Below are positions 1 to 10,397 of a DNA stretch of 64,000 nt, piece by piece; position 1 is the stretch's first letter, and every line of letters starts with the position of its first letter. Both the position numbers and the translations under genes were made by a program. The stretch comes from Pseudomonas borbori. Lineage in GTDB: Bacteria; Pseudomonadota; Gammaproteobacteria; Pseudomonadales; Pseudomonadaceae. The stretch spans positions 1 through 64,000 of the forward strand of contig NZ_FOWX01000014.1 in assembly GCF_900115555.1 (NCBI RefSeq), in the 5' to 3' direction. A model generated the notes under the pieces. It was given only the letters and a program-made list of their open reading frames with translations, was not told the DNA's origin and ran no database searches.

Positions 1-69
1 CGCATTGCCTGGGCGATTGCCGTTAAGCACACTCGATATGAAGCCGAGCCAAACGGCTTGACCGCCTGA
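1..69 (+). CDS. possible C-terminal end of an IS110-type transposase (partial)
   Basis: An open frame enters from the left edge and stops at a TGA at 67-69. Its 22 residues begin R-I-A-W-A-I-A-V-K. This resembles the C-terminal helix seen in IS110/IS1111-type transposases, where an R-I-x-W-A-x-x stretch precedes a short polar tail. The rest of the gene is outside the window, so no catalytic residue can be checked. It could equally be a chance open frame. Confidence 0.3.
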   Translation, partial: RIAWAIAVKHTRYEAEPNGLTA

Positions 70-648
70 CCCTACTGACTGAGCAGTACCACGACGACCT
101 TTTCCGGTTTTGCGATAGCTGAATAGACGATGACGTGAACGGCCCACCGGCCTGATGAAGAACCTGATGTAAAAACTGGCTTTCGAAGCCGCCAACGTTT
201 TCAGGATCCTCAGGCGCGACTCTCATCGAGGCGCGGAGCTTGCTCCACCAAGACGCCGGATAGATTTAGGCAAGCCTAACGCTCATCGCTGATCAGTATT
301 GCAAAAGTGGGGGTGACCATAGATTTTTACACGGCCTGGGCCGGTAGCTGCCTCTCAAGGATGACCGTTTCAGGCCCAGAAGCAGCCGTTGGTTGAGCTC
401 CTCGTATTAGGACGGCATATAGGCTGAACAGCCTCCAGGAAAGCCGGGGCGATTCACTGGGCCACTCCGACATCACCACAACGATGATCTATGCTCGCCT
501 TGCACCAGAGCATTGGGATAAGGCGCTACCCCTAATCCCCTGTCTCTTTCGTTCACTGCACGGCGCGACTGATCATCGTGGCGGTGATGACGGACAGGAC
601 TATTCGTACACAAATAAAAAAGCAGCTCTCGGGAGCTGCTTTTCGATC
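70..648. other. intergenic stretch without a convincing gene
   Basis: No frame here has a good ribosome binding site together with a plausible protein. The open frames on the minus strand at 23-226 and the plus strand at 484-822 have low-complexity or biased translations and no recognisable domain. If the left-edge frame is a transposase, the first 150-200 bases may be the end of that insertion sequence, but no terminal repeat can be assigned without the other end. Confidence 0.5.
618..643 (-). terminator. intrinsic terminator of the 42-aa gene
   Basis: A perfect 8-bp stem, AGCAGCTC (621-628) and GAGCTGCT (633-640), encloses a TCGG loop. On the minus strand it is followed by a T-rich run (the complement of 612-620). 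It begins six bases after the stop codon of the minus-strand small gene at 649-777, so it most likely ends that transcript. Confidence 0.8.
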
Positions 649-777
649 CTACTCCCCCTGTTTATGCTTATGGGGTTTCAGGGCTGGATGCTCCTTTTGC
701 TTTTCGGGTGTGACTCTCTGCCTCTTGTCCGGAGTACCATCTTCGTTTGTTCTTTTAGGGCCTGGCTTGATACTCAT
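649..777 (-). CDS. small basic 42-residue protein, function unknown
   Basis: The minus strand encodes a 42-residue protein starting M-S-I-K-P-G-P-K-R-T and ending H-K-H-K-Q-G-E. It is rich in Lys, Pro, Glu and His, with no hydrophobic segment, cysteine pair or signal peptide, so a soluble and probably disordered protein is expected. Three things support a real gene: an AAAGGA ribosome binding site seven bases before the ATG, a clean stop, and a strong intrinsic terminator directly behind it. The unit is therefore a stand-alone monocistron. I do not recognise a family. A nucleic-acid-associated or stress-related small protein is possible, but that is only a guess from the charge. Confidence 0.65.
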   Translation of the reverse strand: MSIKPGPKRTNEDGTPDKRQRVTPEKQKEHPALKPHKHKQGE

Positions 778-1301
778 GGTCGATTTCCTTTATCGCTTGG
801 GTTGTTAAATCCTGCCTTGTAATTAGCCCAGCCCCTTCAAACTGTCAAACAGGAAGCGGGCAAGGTGTAGGCATTCGGAAATCAATCGCCGACTTGTTCA
901 CACCTCAGAAGCCCCAATTTTGGGGCTTTCATCGAGCAGCTTGAATCGGCCCTTAGCTTTTAGACATCCACTAGACGTCCCCTTTTGGCCGTTTTCTGCC
1001 TGTCGCCACCGCCTGCTCCGGGTCGACTGCTGCCGGTTGTGATCGGCCAGCCAGGTAGCCTGAACAAGACACAGGTGGAAAACGCTCCGCGGTTTTTCCA
1101 CCCTACGTGAATTTGACGGCTGTGTAGGATGGACAACGGTTACTGTCCACCCGCTTCTGCGATTGGCCGGAAACGGCCGTTTAGAGCAGGAAAAGTAAAT
1201 CTGCCCCCCTTGGCCGACGACCCCAGCCAAGACTGGATACAATGTGCGCCCGACTACCCCGCGCCATGAGTATGGCTGCACCGGACAAGGAACTCGCCTC
1301 C
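778..1301. other. intergenic stretch, only a hairpin seen
   Basis: Apart from the hairpin at 909-928, nothing supportable is seen. The minus-strand open frame 898-1311 has an arginine- and serine-rich translation without a domain and runs over the start of the next gene. The promoter of the 42-aa gene should lie at about 800-850 on the minus strand, but no clear -35/-10 pair was picked out. Confidence 0.5.
909..928. terminator. terminator-like hairpin
   Basis: AAGCCCCAA (909-917) pairs with TTGGGGCTT (920-928) around a very short loop. The arms themselves carry the A and T runs, so the hairpin could stop transcription in either direction. No gene directly feeds into it, so it may be a remnant of a lost gene. 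Confidence 0.5.
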
Positions 1302-1805
1302 ATGGCCTCACCAGATAAACAGCAGAAACGCGCCCAGCGGGCCAAAGCCAAGGCCAAGGCCAAGCAGAACCGTTCGGGCAAGTCCAAGGCCATTGTCGTA
1401 CATCCGGTGCTGGCCAATCCGCTGATCAACGAGCCGTTCGATGATGTCGAAATCGACCTGAGCACCTTCGACTTCAAAGACATCGAAGAGAACGGTTTCG
1501 ACCCGGCGGACTTCGACGACCTGTTCCAGGCGATGAAAGTCGGCGAAGGCATCAGCCTGCTGGCGATGTGCCTGGTGTTCCTGCAATACCCGGTGTTGGA
1601 GCTGGTGGTCGCAGAGGAAGCGGAAGACGCGGCGACCGACTTCATGATGGGCCTGCTGATCACCTATCGCGGGATCTTCCACGATGAAGACGAAGACACG
1701 GCAGTGGAGTGGGTCGGCAGCGACGCCTTCCAGAATGCCTACAACGAAGCTTCGCTGATCCTGCAGAAAAAGAACGCTCGCGGCACCCCAGGCGCCCGCG
1801 CTTAA
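1302..1805 (+). CDS. conserved hypothetical protein, 167 aa, basic N-terminus and acidic body
   Basis: The product begins with a strongly basic stretch (K-Q-Q-K-R-A-Q-R-A-K-A-K-A-K-A-K) and continues with an acidic domain (F-D-D-V-E-I-D-L-S-T-F-D-F-K-D-I), then a hydrophobic helix near residues 85-105. I chose the ATG at 1302 because AAGGA lies about ten bases upstream and the basic stretch then starts the protein; in-frame starts at 1242 and 1266 would add up to 20 residues. It resembles small hypothetical proteins that recur in Pseudomonas, but I cannot name a function. The flanking genes give no operon clue. Confidence 0.75.
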   Translation: MASPDKQQKRAQRAKAKAKAKQNRSGKSKAIVVHPVLANPLINEPFDDVEIDLSTFDFKDIEENGFDPADFDDLFQAMKVGEGISLLAMCLVFLQYPVLELVVAEEAEDAATDFMMGLLITYRGIFHDEDEDTAVEWVGSDAFQNAYNEASLILQKKNARGTPGARA

Positions 1806-2011
1806 AAGAGCACGGAAAAGGGCGCGGATTTATTATCCGCCGCCAAATCGCCGCTTCTGGTCGCGCACGAGCTCTCGTAACCAAGCACTCCTTGGCCCAG
1901 CCAAACAGTTCATGGCCGCTGGCCCGCTCTTGCCTAAACTTGCGCTTTTCCCGACCGCAGGGCTGGCAGATGCCCGCGGCCGGGGTAGCATGGCGGCCAG
2001 AGGAAGTCTCC

Positions 2012-2887
2012 ATGTCGCAGCTCGATCAAAGCCAGGTCTTCCAGGCCATGGCCAGTTCGCCCAATTCCAGACTGTTGCACAGCGCCGAGCTGGGCGACGG
2101 CCTGGCCGCGGCGTTGTGGAGCAATCGCCACGATACCCGCGACTACCAGGCGCCGAGCCACCACACGCTGTCCTGCTACCTGGCCGGTGGCACCGGCACC
2201 TTTCGTCGCGAGCGCCCGGACAGCAAGGGCGCGCCGGACAAACTGTGCATCCTGCCGGCCGGGCATCAGTCGGCCTGGGTGATCAACGGCGAGATCGACC
2301 TGGTGCACCTGTATGTCAGCCAGGAGCAATTCGCCCTCGGCGCCGTGCGCCTGCTCGACCGCGAACCACGCGAGCTGCAACTGCGCGAAGGCACCTTTCT
2401 CGACGACCCGCAGCAGGCCCAACGCTTTCGCCAATTGAGCCGATTGAACTGGCTGGAACCCGGCGAGCGTCTGCTGACCAGCAGCCTGGCCCACGCCCTG
2501 CTCGACCATGCCCTGCTGTCCCAGGTCGGCCGGCGCGCGGGCCTGCGTCTGAACGGCGGCCTGGCGCCGCTACAGCGTCGGCGGCTGCGCGAGTACATCG
2601 ACGTGCATCTGGCCGAGCCGCTGAGCCTGGGCCAGTTGGCCGGGCTCTGTGCCTTGTCCGAGTACCATTTCGCGCGCATGTTCCACCTGAGTTTCGGCCT
2701 GCCGCCGCATCGTTATCTGCTGGCACGGCGTCTCGAACGCGCCCAGCAGTTGCTGCGGCAGACGCACCTGCCATTCGGCGAGATCGCCCTGGCCTGTGGT
2801 TTCGCCAGCGCCAGCCATTTCAGCAACCGCTTTCGCCAGGCCTTCGCCGCGACGCCGGGGCAGTACCGCCTGGCGCTCGGCGGCTGA
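2012..2887 (+). CDS. AraC-family transcriptional regulator
   Basis: This 291-residue protein has an N-terminal cupin-like sensing half and a C-terminal AraC/XylS DNA-binding half of about 100 residues. The latter has two helix-turn-helix units, S-L-G-Q-L-A-G-L-C-A-L-S-E-Y-H-F-A-R-M-F and then I-A-L-A-C-G-F-A-S-A-S-H-F-S-N-R-F, and ends in the typical P-G-Q-Y-R. The open frame extends 300 bases further upstream, but the ATG at 2012 has AGAGGAA at a good distance and gives the usual family length. Targets are unknown. No inducible operon lies beside it, and the neighbouring genes are separately transcribed, so a ligand cannot be inferred. Confidence 0.9.
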   Translation: MSQLDQSQVFQAMASSPNSRLLHSAELGDGLAAALWSNRHDTRDYQAPSHHTLSCYLAGGTGTFRRERPDSKGAPDKLCILPAGHQSAWVINGEIDLVHLYVSQEQFALGAVRLLDREPRELQLREGTFLDDPQQAQRFRQLSRLNWLEPGERLLTSSLAHALLDHALLSQVGRRAGLRLNGGLAPLQRRRLREYIDVHLAEPLSLGQLAGLCALSEYHFARMFHLSFGLPPHRYLLARRLERAQQLLRQTHLPFGEIALACGFASASHFSNRFRQAFAATPGQYRLALGG

Positions 2888-3090
2888 CCGGCCGCCGTTC
2901 GCCGGGAGCCTGCGTATTGCTGCGCGGGCGCCTGTCGGTTCCAGCCCCCCTGCGCGGCAGCCGGTCTGAGCAGCGCTCGGCGGAGTGCTCAACGGCCTGC
3001 TAATCCACCGCCAGCTGTGCCAGAATCATCGGCTTTGCAGCCACCCGGCACTGCCATGTCCAGACTCGCCCCCACTCCCGCTGAATTGCC

Positions 3091-5725
<2,635 letters not shown>

Positions 5726-5727
<2 letters not shown>

Positions 5728-5757
5728 GCGCTTGTGAAAAAACTCCCGCCTACAGCG
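5726..5757 (+). repeat. 32-bp dispersed repeat, copy A
   Basis: GAGCGCTTGTGAAAAAAC and the following 14 bases match, in inverted orientation, the sequence at 37597-37628 at 28 of 32 positions. It overlaps the TGA of the helicase gene. It looks like a short repeat family with a preference for gene ends. Confidence 0.6.
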
Positions 5758-5760
5758 CAA

Positions 5761-5795
5761 TGCCGTTCACTTAAGCCAAGTGAGCGGCAGTTTTT
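5761..5795 (+). terminator. intrinsic terminator after the helicase gene
   Basis: TGCCGTTCACTT (5761-5772) pairs with AAGTGAGCGGCA (5778-5789) at 11 of 12 positions plus one G-T pair. The loop has five bases, and G plus five T residues follow. It lies 33 bases after the helicase stop. Confidence 0.85.
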
Positions 5796-6352
5796 GTAGA
5801 GCCTAGGTTTATTTGCCAGCCCCGGCCCACCCTACCCCCCCCAAGCCCGGATGAACGCCGGGGGAATCTGCAGCCTGAAAAACCGCTCCCGGGTTGCATC
5901 CAGGCTATGGGGTAATGCTGCGCAACTTGGAGGGCCGCGCCCGTTCTCGAAAATGCTCCCGGCATTTTTCCTACCTCCCCCATCCATGGGGTCGCCGACG
6001 GGCTTGCGGCATTTCCCACATCCATGTGGGTCACGCACCCCCGCGGCGAATGCAGCCCGCAGAGCTGCCCGGCTATCGCCTGGCGAGCACGGGTCAAAAG
6101 CCCGCCCCGAGTCCCACAGCAATACAATCCGGGCCTTGTGCATACACATGGGATCTAAGCGCTGGGCGCCAATATTTCAGCGGCCTGCGCGACTAATCCA
6201 TCAATCAGGACGTCGCGGATTGCCAGGCCTGCCTACACTGAGACCACATATACCTATCCTGGCGCGGCAGGAGTTTGAAGATTGGACTGGATTGCCATGT
6301 CTCGCATTTGCTGGTGCCTTCAACAAATGCATGACACACAGAGACGCCCGCA
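5796..6352. other. long intergenic region, probable decayed repeat
   Basis: No gene is supported over about 550 bases. The minus-strand open frame 5771-6127 and the plus-strand frame 5851-6699 both translate to proteins rich in Pro, Gly, Arg and Cys with no domain. The plus frame runs into the next gene in another reading frame. The minus-strand translation has the look of recurrent spurious ORFs in Pseudomonas intergenic repeats, so a repeat element is suspected. The promoter of the DUF4105 gene should lie in the last 150 bases. Confidence 0.45.
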
Positions 6353-7378
6353 ATGAGAAAAGTCATGAATGGCTATGCCTTTGCTGCTGCCCTGCTGCTT
6401 GGTTTGTTGATTGCAACGGCTGGTGGCTGGGGTGTGCTGGCCATCACCTTTGCCGGGCCGCCAAACACCACGCTACGCACCTGCCTGGCTGGCGGATTTG
6501 CCATCGCCACACTGGCAGCGCTGATAGCTCTGGGCGTTGGCCGCTGGCGCGGGCCCGCCCTGGTGGCCTACCTCATCCTGTTCGCCGGGCTGCTGGCCTG
6601 GTGGTGGCGCATCGAGCCGTCCAACCAGCGCGATTGGCAACCCGATGTAGCCGTGCTGCCCTACGCCACCATCGAAGGCGATCGGGTCACCGTGCATAAC
6701 ATCCGCAACTTCGACTACCGCAGCGAAACCGACTACACCCCGGCCTGGTACGACAAAACCTTCGACCTGAGCAAGCTGGAAGGCGTCGACCTGATCGCCT
6801 CCTATTGGATGGGGCCGGCGATTGCCCACACCTTTCTCAGCTTTGCCTTCGAGGGCGGCGACCATCTGGCCATCTCCATCGAGACGCGCAAGGAAAAAAG
6901 CGAAAGCTATTCCACCCTCAAGGGTTTCTTCCGCCAGTACGAACTGTTCTACGTGGTCGCCGATGAACGCGACGTCATTCGCCTGCGCACCAACTTCCGC
7001 CAGGACCCGCCCGAGCAGGTCTATCTCTATCGGCTGCAGGGACCGCTGGAAAATGGCCGGAAGCTGTTTCTCGAGTACCTGCACGACATGAATGCGCTCA
7101 AGGACAAGCCGCAGTTCTACAACACCCTCACCACCAACTGCACCACGCAGATCTGGGTGAGTGCCAGGGTCAATACCGAGCACATACCCTTTAGCTGGAA
7201 GATCCTGGCCAGCGGCTATGTACCGCAATACCTCTATGAAACCGGCCGGCTGGGGGAGCACGAGGTGCCTTTCGAGGAAATCCAGCGCAGGGCACTGATC
7301 AACACCCGCGCCAATGCCGTGGCTAGCCCGCTGGATTTCTCCGCGCGCATCCGCGACCTCTCGCTCCTTGATGACTGA
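6353..7378 (+). CDS. DUF4105 (Lnb N-terminal periplasmic domain) membrane protein
   Basis: This 341-residue protein has three predicted membrane segments in the first 85 residues, then a periplasmic domain. That domain carries the DUF4105 hallmark around T-L-T-T-N-C-T-T-Q-I-W and the upstream W-x-G-P-A-I-A-H-T-F-L-S-F region, which set out Cys and His as candidate catalytic residues of a papain-like fold. In Bacteroidetes the related domain is the N-terminus of the lipoprotein N-acyltransferase Lnb. Here the arrangement is the short proteobacterial one and the substrate is unknown. The ATG at 6353 has only a weak ribosome binding site; 6365 is an alternative. It lies 56 bases before the patatin gene and may be co-transcribed. 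Confidence 0.85.
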   Translation: MRKVMNGYAFAAALLLGLLIATAGGWGVLAITFAGPPNTTLRTCLAGGFAIATLAALIALGVGRWRGPALVAYLILFAGLLAWWWRIEPSNQRDWQPDVAVLPYATIEGDRVTVHNIRNFDYRSETDYTPAWYDKTFDLSKLEGVDLIASYWMGPAIAHTFLSFAFEGGDHLAISIETRKEKSESYSTLKGFFRQYELFYVVADERDVIRLRTNFRQDPPEQVYLYRLQGPLENGRKLFLEYLHDMNALKDKPQFYNTLTTNCTTQIWVSARVNTEHIPFSWKILASGYVPQYLYETGRLGEHEVPFEEIQRRALINTRANAVASPLDFSARIRDLSLLDD

Positions 7379-7434
7379 GGCGTAGCGGCACCGACCGCTC
7401 GCAAGCTGCAAGCAAACGCCACGGGGGAGTGACG

Positions 7435-9684
7435 ATGAAACAGCTGGGTCTTTTCGTTTGCGCAATGCTGCTTGGCTGCTGCGCGCCGGGCATCCTGGCC
7501 AGCACCATGGCGGGCGAGTCGCTGACCGCCGGCAAACACCCGGCAAGCGACCTGAAACGCCCGAAGATCTGCCTGGTGCTTTCCGGCGGGGGCGCGCGTG
7601 GCGCCGCGCATGTCGGCGTACTCAAGGTGCTCGAGGAATATCGCGTGCCGGTCGACTGCATCGCCGGCACCAGCATGGGCTCGCTGGTCGGCGCCGCGTT
7701 CGCCACCGGCACCTCGATCGAGGAAATGCAGCGGCTGCTCGGCGGCATCTCGACCGAGTTGCTGTTCAAGGAAAAACCGCCGCGCCAGGAACTGTCCATG
7801 CGCCGCAAGCAGGACGACTACAGCATCCTGTTCACCCCCGAGGTCGGTCTGGGGGACGGCGAGGTCAAAGTCAGCAAGGGCCTGGTGTCGGGCGTGCAAC
7901 TGGAAACCGTGTTGCGCAAGCTGTCCAAGGTCAAGGGCTTTCACGATTTCGATGAGCTGCCGATTCCCTTCCGCGCGGTGGCCACCGACCTGGTGACCGG
8001 CAAGGCCGTGGTGTTCAGCGAAGGCGAACTGGCCAACGTGATGCGCGCCAGCATGTCGGTGCCCGGCGCGGTGGCTCCGGCCGAATTCGATGGCATGATC
8101 CTGGTCGATGGCATGCTCACCAGCAACCTGCCGATCCAGACCGCCCGCGACGAGATGGGCGCGGACATCATCATCGCGGTCAATGTCGGCACCCCCCTGC
8201 TCAAACGCGAGGATCTGAACGGGATACTCGGCGTCACCAACCAGATGCTCAGCATTCTGACCGAGCAGAATGTGCAGGCTTCGCTGGCGACCCTGCAGCC
8301 GGGCGATATCCTCATCTCCCCGGAACTGGGCAACTTCTCCACCGGGGATTTCGACCACCTGCCGCAGATCGCCCCGCTCGGCGAGGTGGCGGCGCGTGAG
8401 GTGGCCGCGCAGCTCAAGCACCTGTCGCTGCCGCCTGCCGAATACGCCGCGCTGCGCCAACGCCAGTCGACTCAGGTGGTCGCCGACCTGCGGCCGGTCG
8501 ACGAGGTTCGCTTCGAGCCGCTGGCACGGGTCAATCCTGAAACCCTGCAGGGCTTGATGGAAACCAAGGCCGGCCAGCCGATCGATCAGGAGACGCTCGA
8601 CCAGGACATGCGCCGCCTGTATGGCACCGACGATATCGAGCACGTGAACTACCGTTTCCTCGAGGAACCGGGCAAGCGGGTGCTCGCGGTGAATGCGGTC
8701 GAAAAAAACTGGGGGCCTGACTACCTGCGCTTGGGCCTGGGGCTATCCAGCGACTTCAGTGGCGATGCCTTCTTCAACCTGCTCGGCAGCTATCGCCAGA
8801 CCTGGCTCAACTCGCTCGGTGCGGAGTGGCGCAACGACGTACAACTCGGCCACACCAGCGGCCTGTATAGCGAGTTCTATCAGCCGCTGAGCGCCCAGGG
8901 CACCTTCTTCGTCGCGCCACACGCCGAAATCGAGCGGCGCACGGCGGACCTGTACCAGGATGACGATCGCATCGCCAGCTACGAGATAACCTCCACCCGT
9001 GCGGGCGTCGACGTCGGCAGCAATTTCAAACGCTATGGCGAGCTGCGTCTCGGCATGCTCGGCGGCACGCTCAAACCGCAACTGGACACCGGGCCGCAGA
9101 GCCTTTCCCCAGGCGAAGGCAGCATCGCGCAGGGGGCCTTTACCAGCAGGCTGATTCTCGACCAGCTCGACAGCGTGCACTTCCCGCGCTCGGGCTGGCG
9201 CGCGGGCGGCCACCTGTTCAACTCGAACAGCAGCCTCGGTGCGGACGATGAGTACACCAAGTGGGATGTCGAAGGTAACGCGGTCTATTCGTTCGGCAAT
9301 CACACCTTCAATTTCGCCCTGAAAGCCGGCGGCAAGCTCGGCAACGATCCCTTGCCGCGCTACGACCAGTTCCAGTGGGGTGGCTTCCTGCAACAGTCCG
9401 GCTACTCCACCGGCCAACTGGCCGGCGAGGAGCTGCAGTACGGCAGGATGATGTATTACCACCGCATCCTGCCGGGCAGCATGTTCGAGGGCGCCTACAG
9501 CGGTTTCTCGCTGGAGGCCGGCAGGATCGGCAATCCGCTGGTGCCAGGCAACACGGAGGACTGGCTCAAGTCGGCCAGCGTGTTCATCGCCTCGGACAGC
9601 CCCCTTGGCCCGGTTTATCTGGGTTACGGGCGCGCGCAGGACGGCAACAGCAGCTTTTATTTCTATCTGGGCAGGCCGTTCTAG
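7435..9684 (+). CDS. patatin-like phospholipase with POTRA and outer-membrane beta-barrel (PlpD type)
   Basis: This 749-residue protein has a signal peptide (to about residue 25), a patatin domain, a single POTRA domain (about 375-440) and a C-terminal barrel ending in Phe, as in type Vd autotransporters such as P. aeruginosa PlpD. The patatin active site is complete: the oxyanion stretch G-G-G-A-R-G (51-56), nucleophile Ser80 in G-T-S-M-G and Asp225 in V-D-G. It should be a phospholipase A1/A2 exported to the cell surface. The ATG at 7435 was chosen because GGGGGAG stands five bases before it; a GTG at 7429 lies inside that ribosome binding site. The stop codon TAG forms part of the CTAG target of the MITE-like element that follows. 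Confidence 0.93.
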   Translation: MKQLGLFVCAMLLGCCAPGILASTMAGESLTAGKHPASDLKRPKICLVLSGGGARGAAHVGVLKVLEEYRVPVDCIAGTSMGSLVGAAFATGTSIEEMQRLLGGISTELLFKEKPPRQELSMRRKQDDYSILFTPEVGLGDGEVKVSKGLVSGVQLETVLRKLSKVKGFHDFDELPIPFRAVATDLVTGKAVVFSEGELANVMRASMSVPGAVAPAEFDGMILVDGMLTSNLPIQTARDEMGADIIIAVNVGTPLLKREDLNGILGVTNQMLSILTEQNVQASLATLQPGDILISPELGNFSTGDFDHLPQIAPLGEVAAREVAAQLKHLSLPPAEYAALRQRQSTQVVADLRPVDEVRFEPLARVNPETLQGLMETKAGQPIDQETLDQDMRRLYGTDDIEHVNYRFLEEPGKRVLAVNAVEKNWGPDYLRLGLGLSSDFSGDAFFNLLGSYRQTWLNSLGAEWRNDVQLGHTSGLYSEFYQPLSAQGTFFVAPHAEIERRTADLYQDDDRIASYEITSTRAGVDVGSNFKRYGELRLGMLGGTLKPQLDTGPQSLSPGEGSIAQGAFTSRLILDQLDSVHFPRSGWRAGGHLFNSNSSLGADDEYTKWDVEGNAVYSFGNHTFNFALKAGGKLGNDPLPRYDQFQWGGFLQQSGYSTGQLAGEELQYGRMMYYHRILPGSMFEGAYSGFSLEAGRIGNPLVPGNTEDWLKSASVFIASDSPLGPVYLGYGRAQDGNSSFYFYLGRPF

Positions 9685-10137
9685 GGTCTGTTGCCGTTTC
9701 AGCGCAAGCCGCGTTGCCGCGAGAAGGTTTTTGTAGGAGCGGGGGGACGCCCAGTTCCATGCCCGCGATGTCTTGCAGGGCCAGGGTTCGCGAGCATGGC
9801 TCGCTCTCATCAAACAACCTGTATGTCATTGATTTTATGGGTTACGACATTCCTTGTGGGAGGGGCTTTAGCCGCGAAAGATTCCGGAGTCCCCACAAAA
9901 AACATCGCGGCTAAAGCGGAACGCCGCCCGGCCCCTCCCACAGGCACCCACAAGCCGATAGACGCAATTGCCCCCCAGTTTGCTGCGCGACAGCGCGGCG
10001 TCTGGACGACGGGGGATCTCCTACAGCGCTCTCCAAGCTCCGGCACGGAGCTGATCGCGAGCATAGGTTCCGTCGAACGCTTCGTGTATGAGTTTTGTAT
10101 TGTAGATCAATAGGTTATATCGAAACAGCAACAGACC
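9685..10137 (+). mobile_element. 453-bp MITE-like element with terminal inverted repeats and CTAG duplication
   Basis: GGTCTGTTGCCGTTTC at the left end (9685-9700) is matched by its inverse GAAACAGCAACAGACC at the right end (10122-10137), 15 of 16 positions. Both ends are flanked by CTAG (9681-9684 and 10138-10141), consistent with a 4-bp target duplication of the kind made by IS5-group elements. No transposase fits inside, so it would be non-autonomous. The interior holds two REP-type palindromes, a degraded GTAGGAGCGG unit at about 9733-9807 and a GTGGGAGGGG unit at 9855-9942. The strand is arbitrary. Confidence 0.7.
9855..9942. repeat. REP-type palindrome (GTGGGAGGGG class)
   Basis: TGTGGGAGGGGCTTTAGCCG at the left is matched in inverse by CGGCTAAAGC and GCCCCTCCCACA at the right. 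This is a familiar dispersed palindrome of Pseudomonas genomes. It lies inside the MITE-like element. Confidence 0.75.
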
Positions 10138-10197
10138 CTAGCAGGCCGTTTTTAACGCGGCATTGCCAACGCAGGTAGTTTTTCAATGGCCTGCTAG
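10138..10197. repeat. 60-bp palindromic element bounded by CTAG
   Basis: CTAGCAGGCC (10138-10147) is repeated in inverse as GGCCTGCTAG (10188-10197). The inner part, read on the minus strand, contains TTGAAAAACTACCTGCGTTG and GGCAATGCCG. A longer, related copy lies at 23587-23775. Its left CTAG is shared with the right flank of the 453-bp element, so one element appears inserted at the edge of the other. Confidence 0.7.
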
Positions 10198-10397
10198 ACG
10201 CTGTACGTGAGTAAAACGCCCTTGCAACGGCCGGCGCAGCAACGCCGCTGAGCAAGGGAGCAGCCATGGCCTGCGGGTTGGCTATCCATGTGAAACATCA
10301 ACAGCCCGGAGGCAGGTAGCCGATTCTTGACCTAGCCTTCGTCTAGCAGGCCCAGCCTTCCGAGCCAGTCACCGGCCTCCGCCAAGGACGATTTGCC

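Noticed and set aside
484..822. 112-codon plus-strand open frame near the left end
   Set aside because: It covers the 42-aa minus-strand gene and its terminator, which have much better signals.
1826..1842. GCGGAT ... ATCCGC hairpin after the first conserved gene as a terminator
   Set aside because: Only a six-pair stem and no T-run follows; too weak to call.
1709..2011. N-terminal extension of the AraC-type regulator
   Set aside because: The extension overlaps the previous gene and has no ribosome site; the ATG at 2012 gives the normal family length.
5851..6699. 282-codon plus-strand open frame
   Set aside because: It has no ribosome site or domain, a biased composition, and runs into the DUF4105 gene in a different frame.
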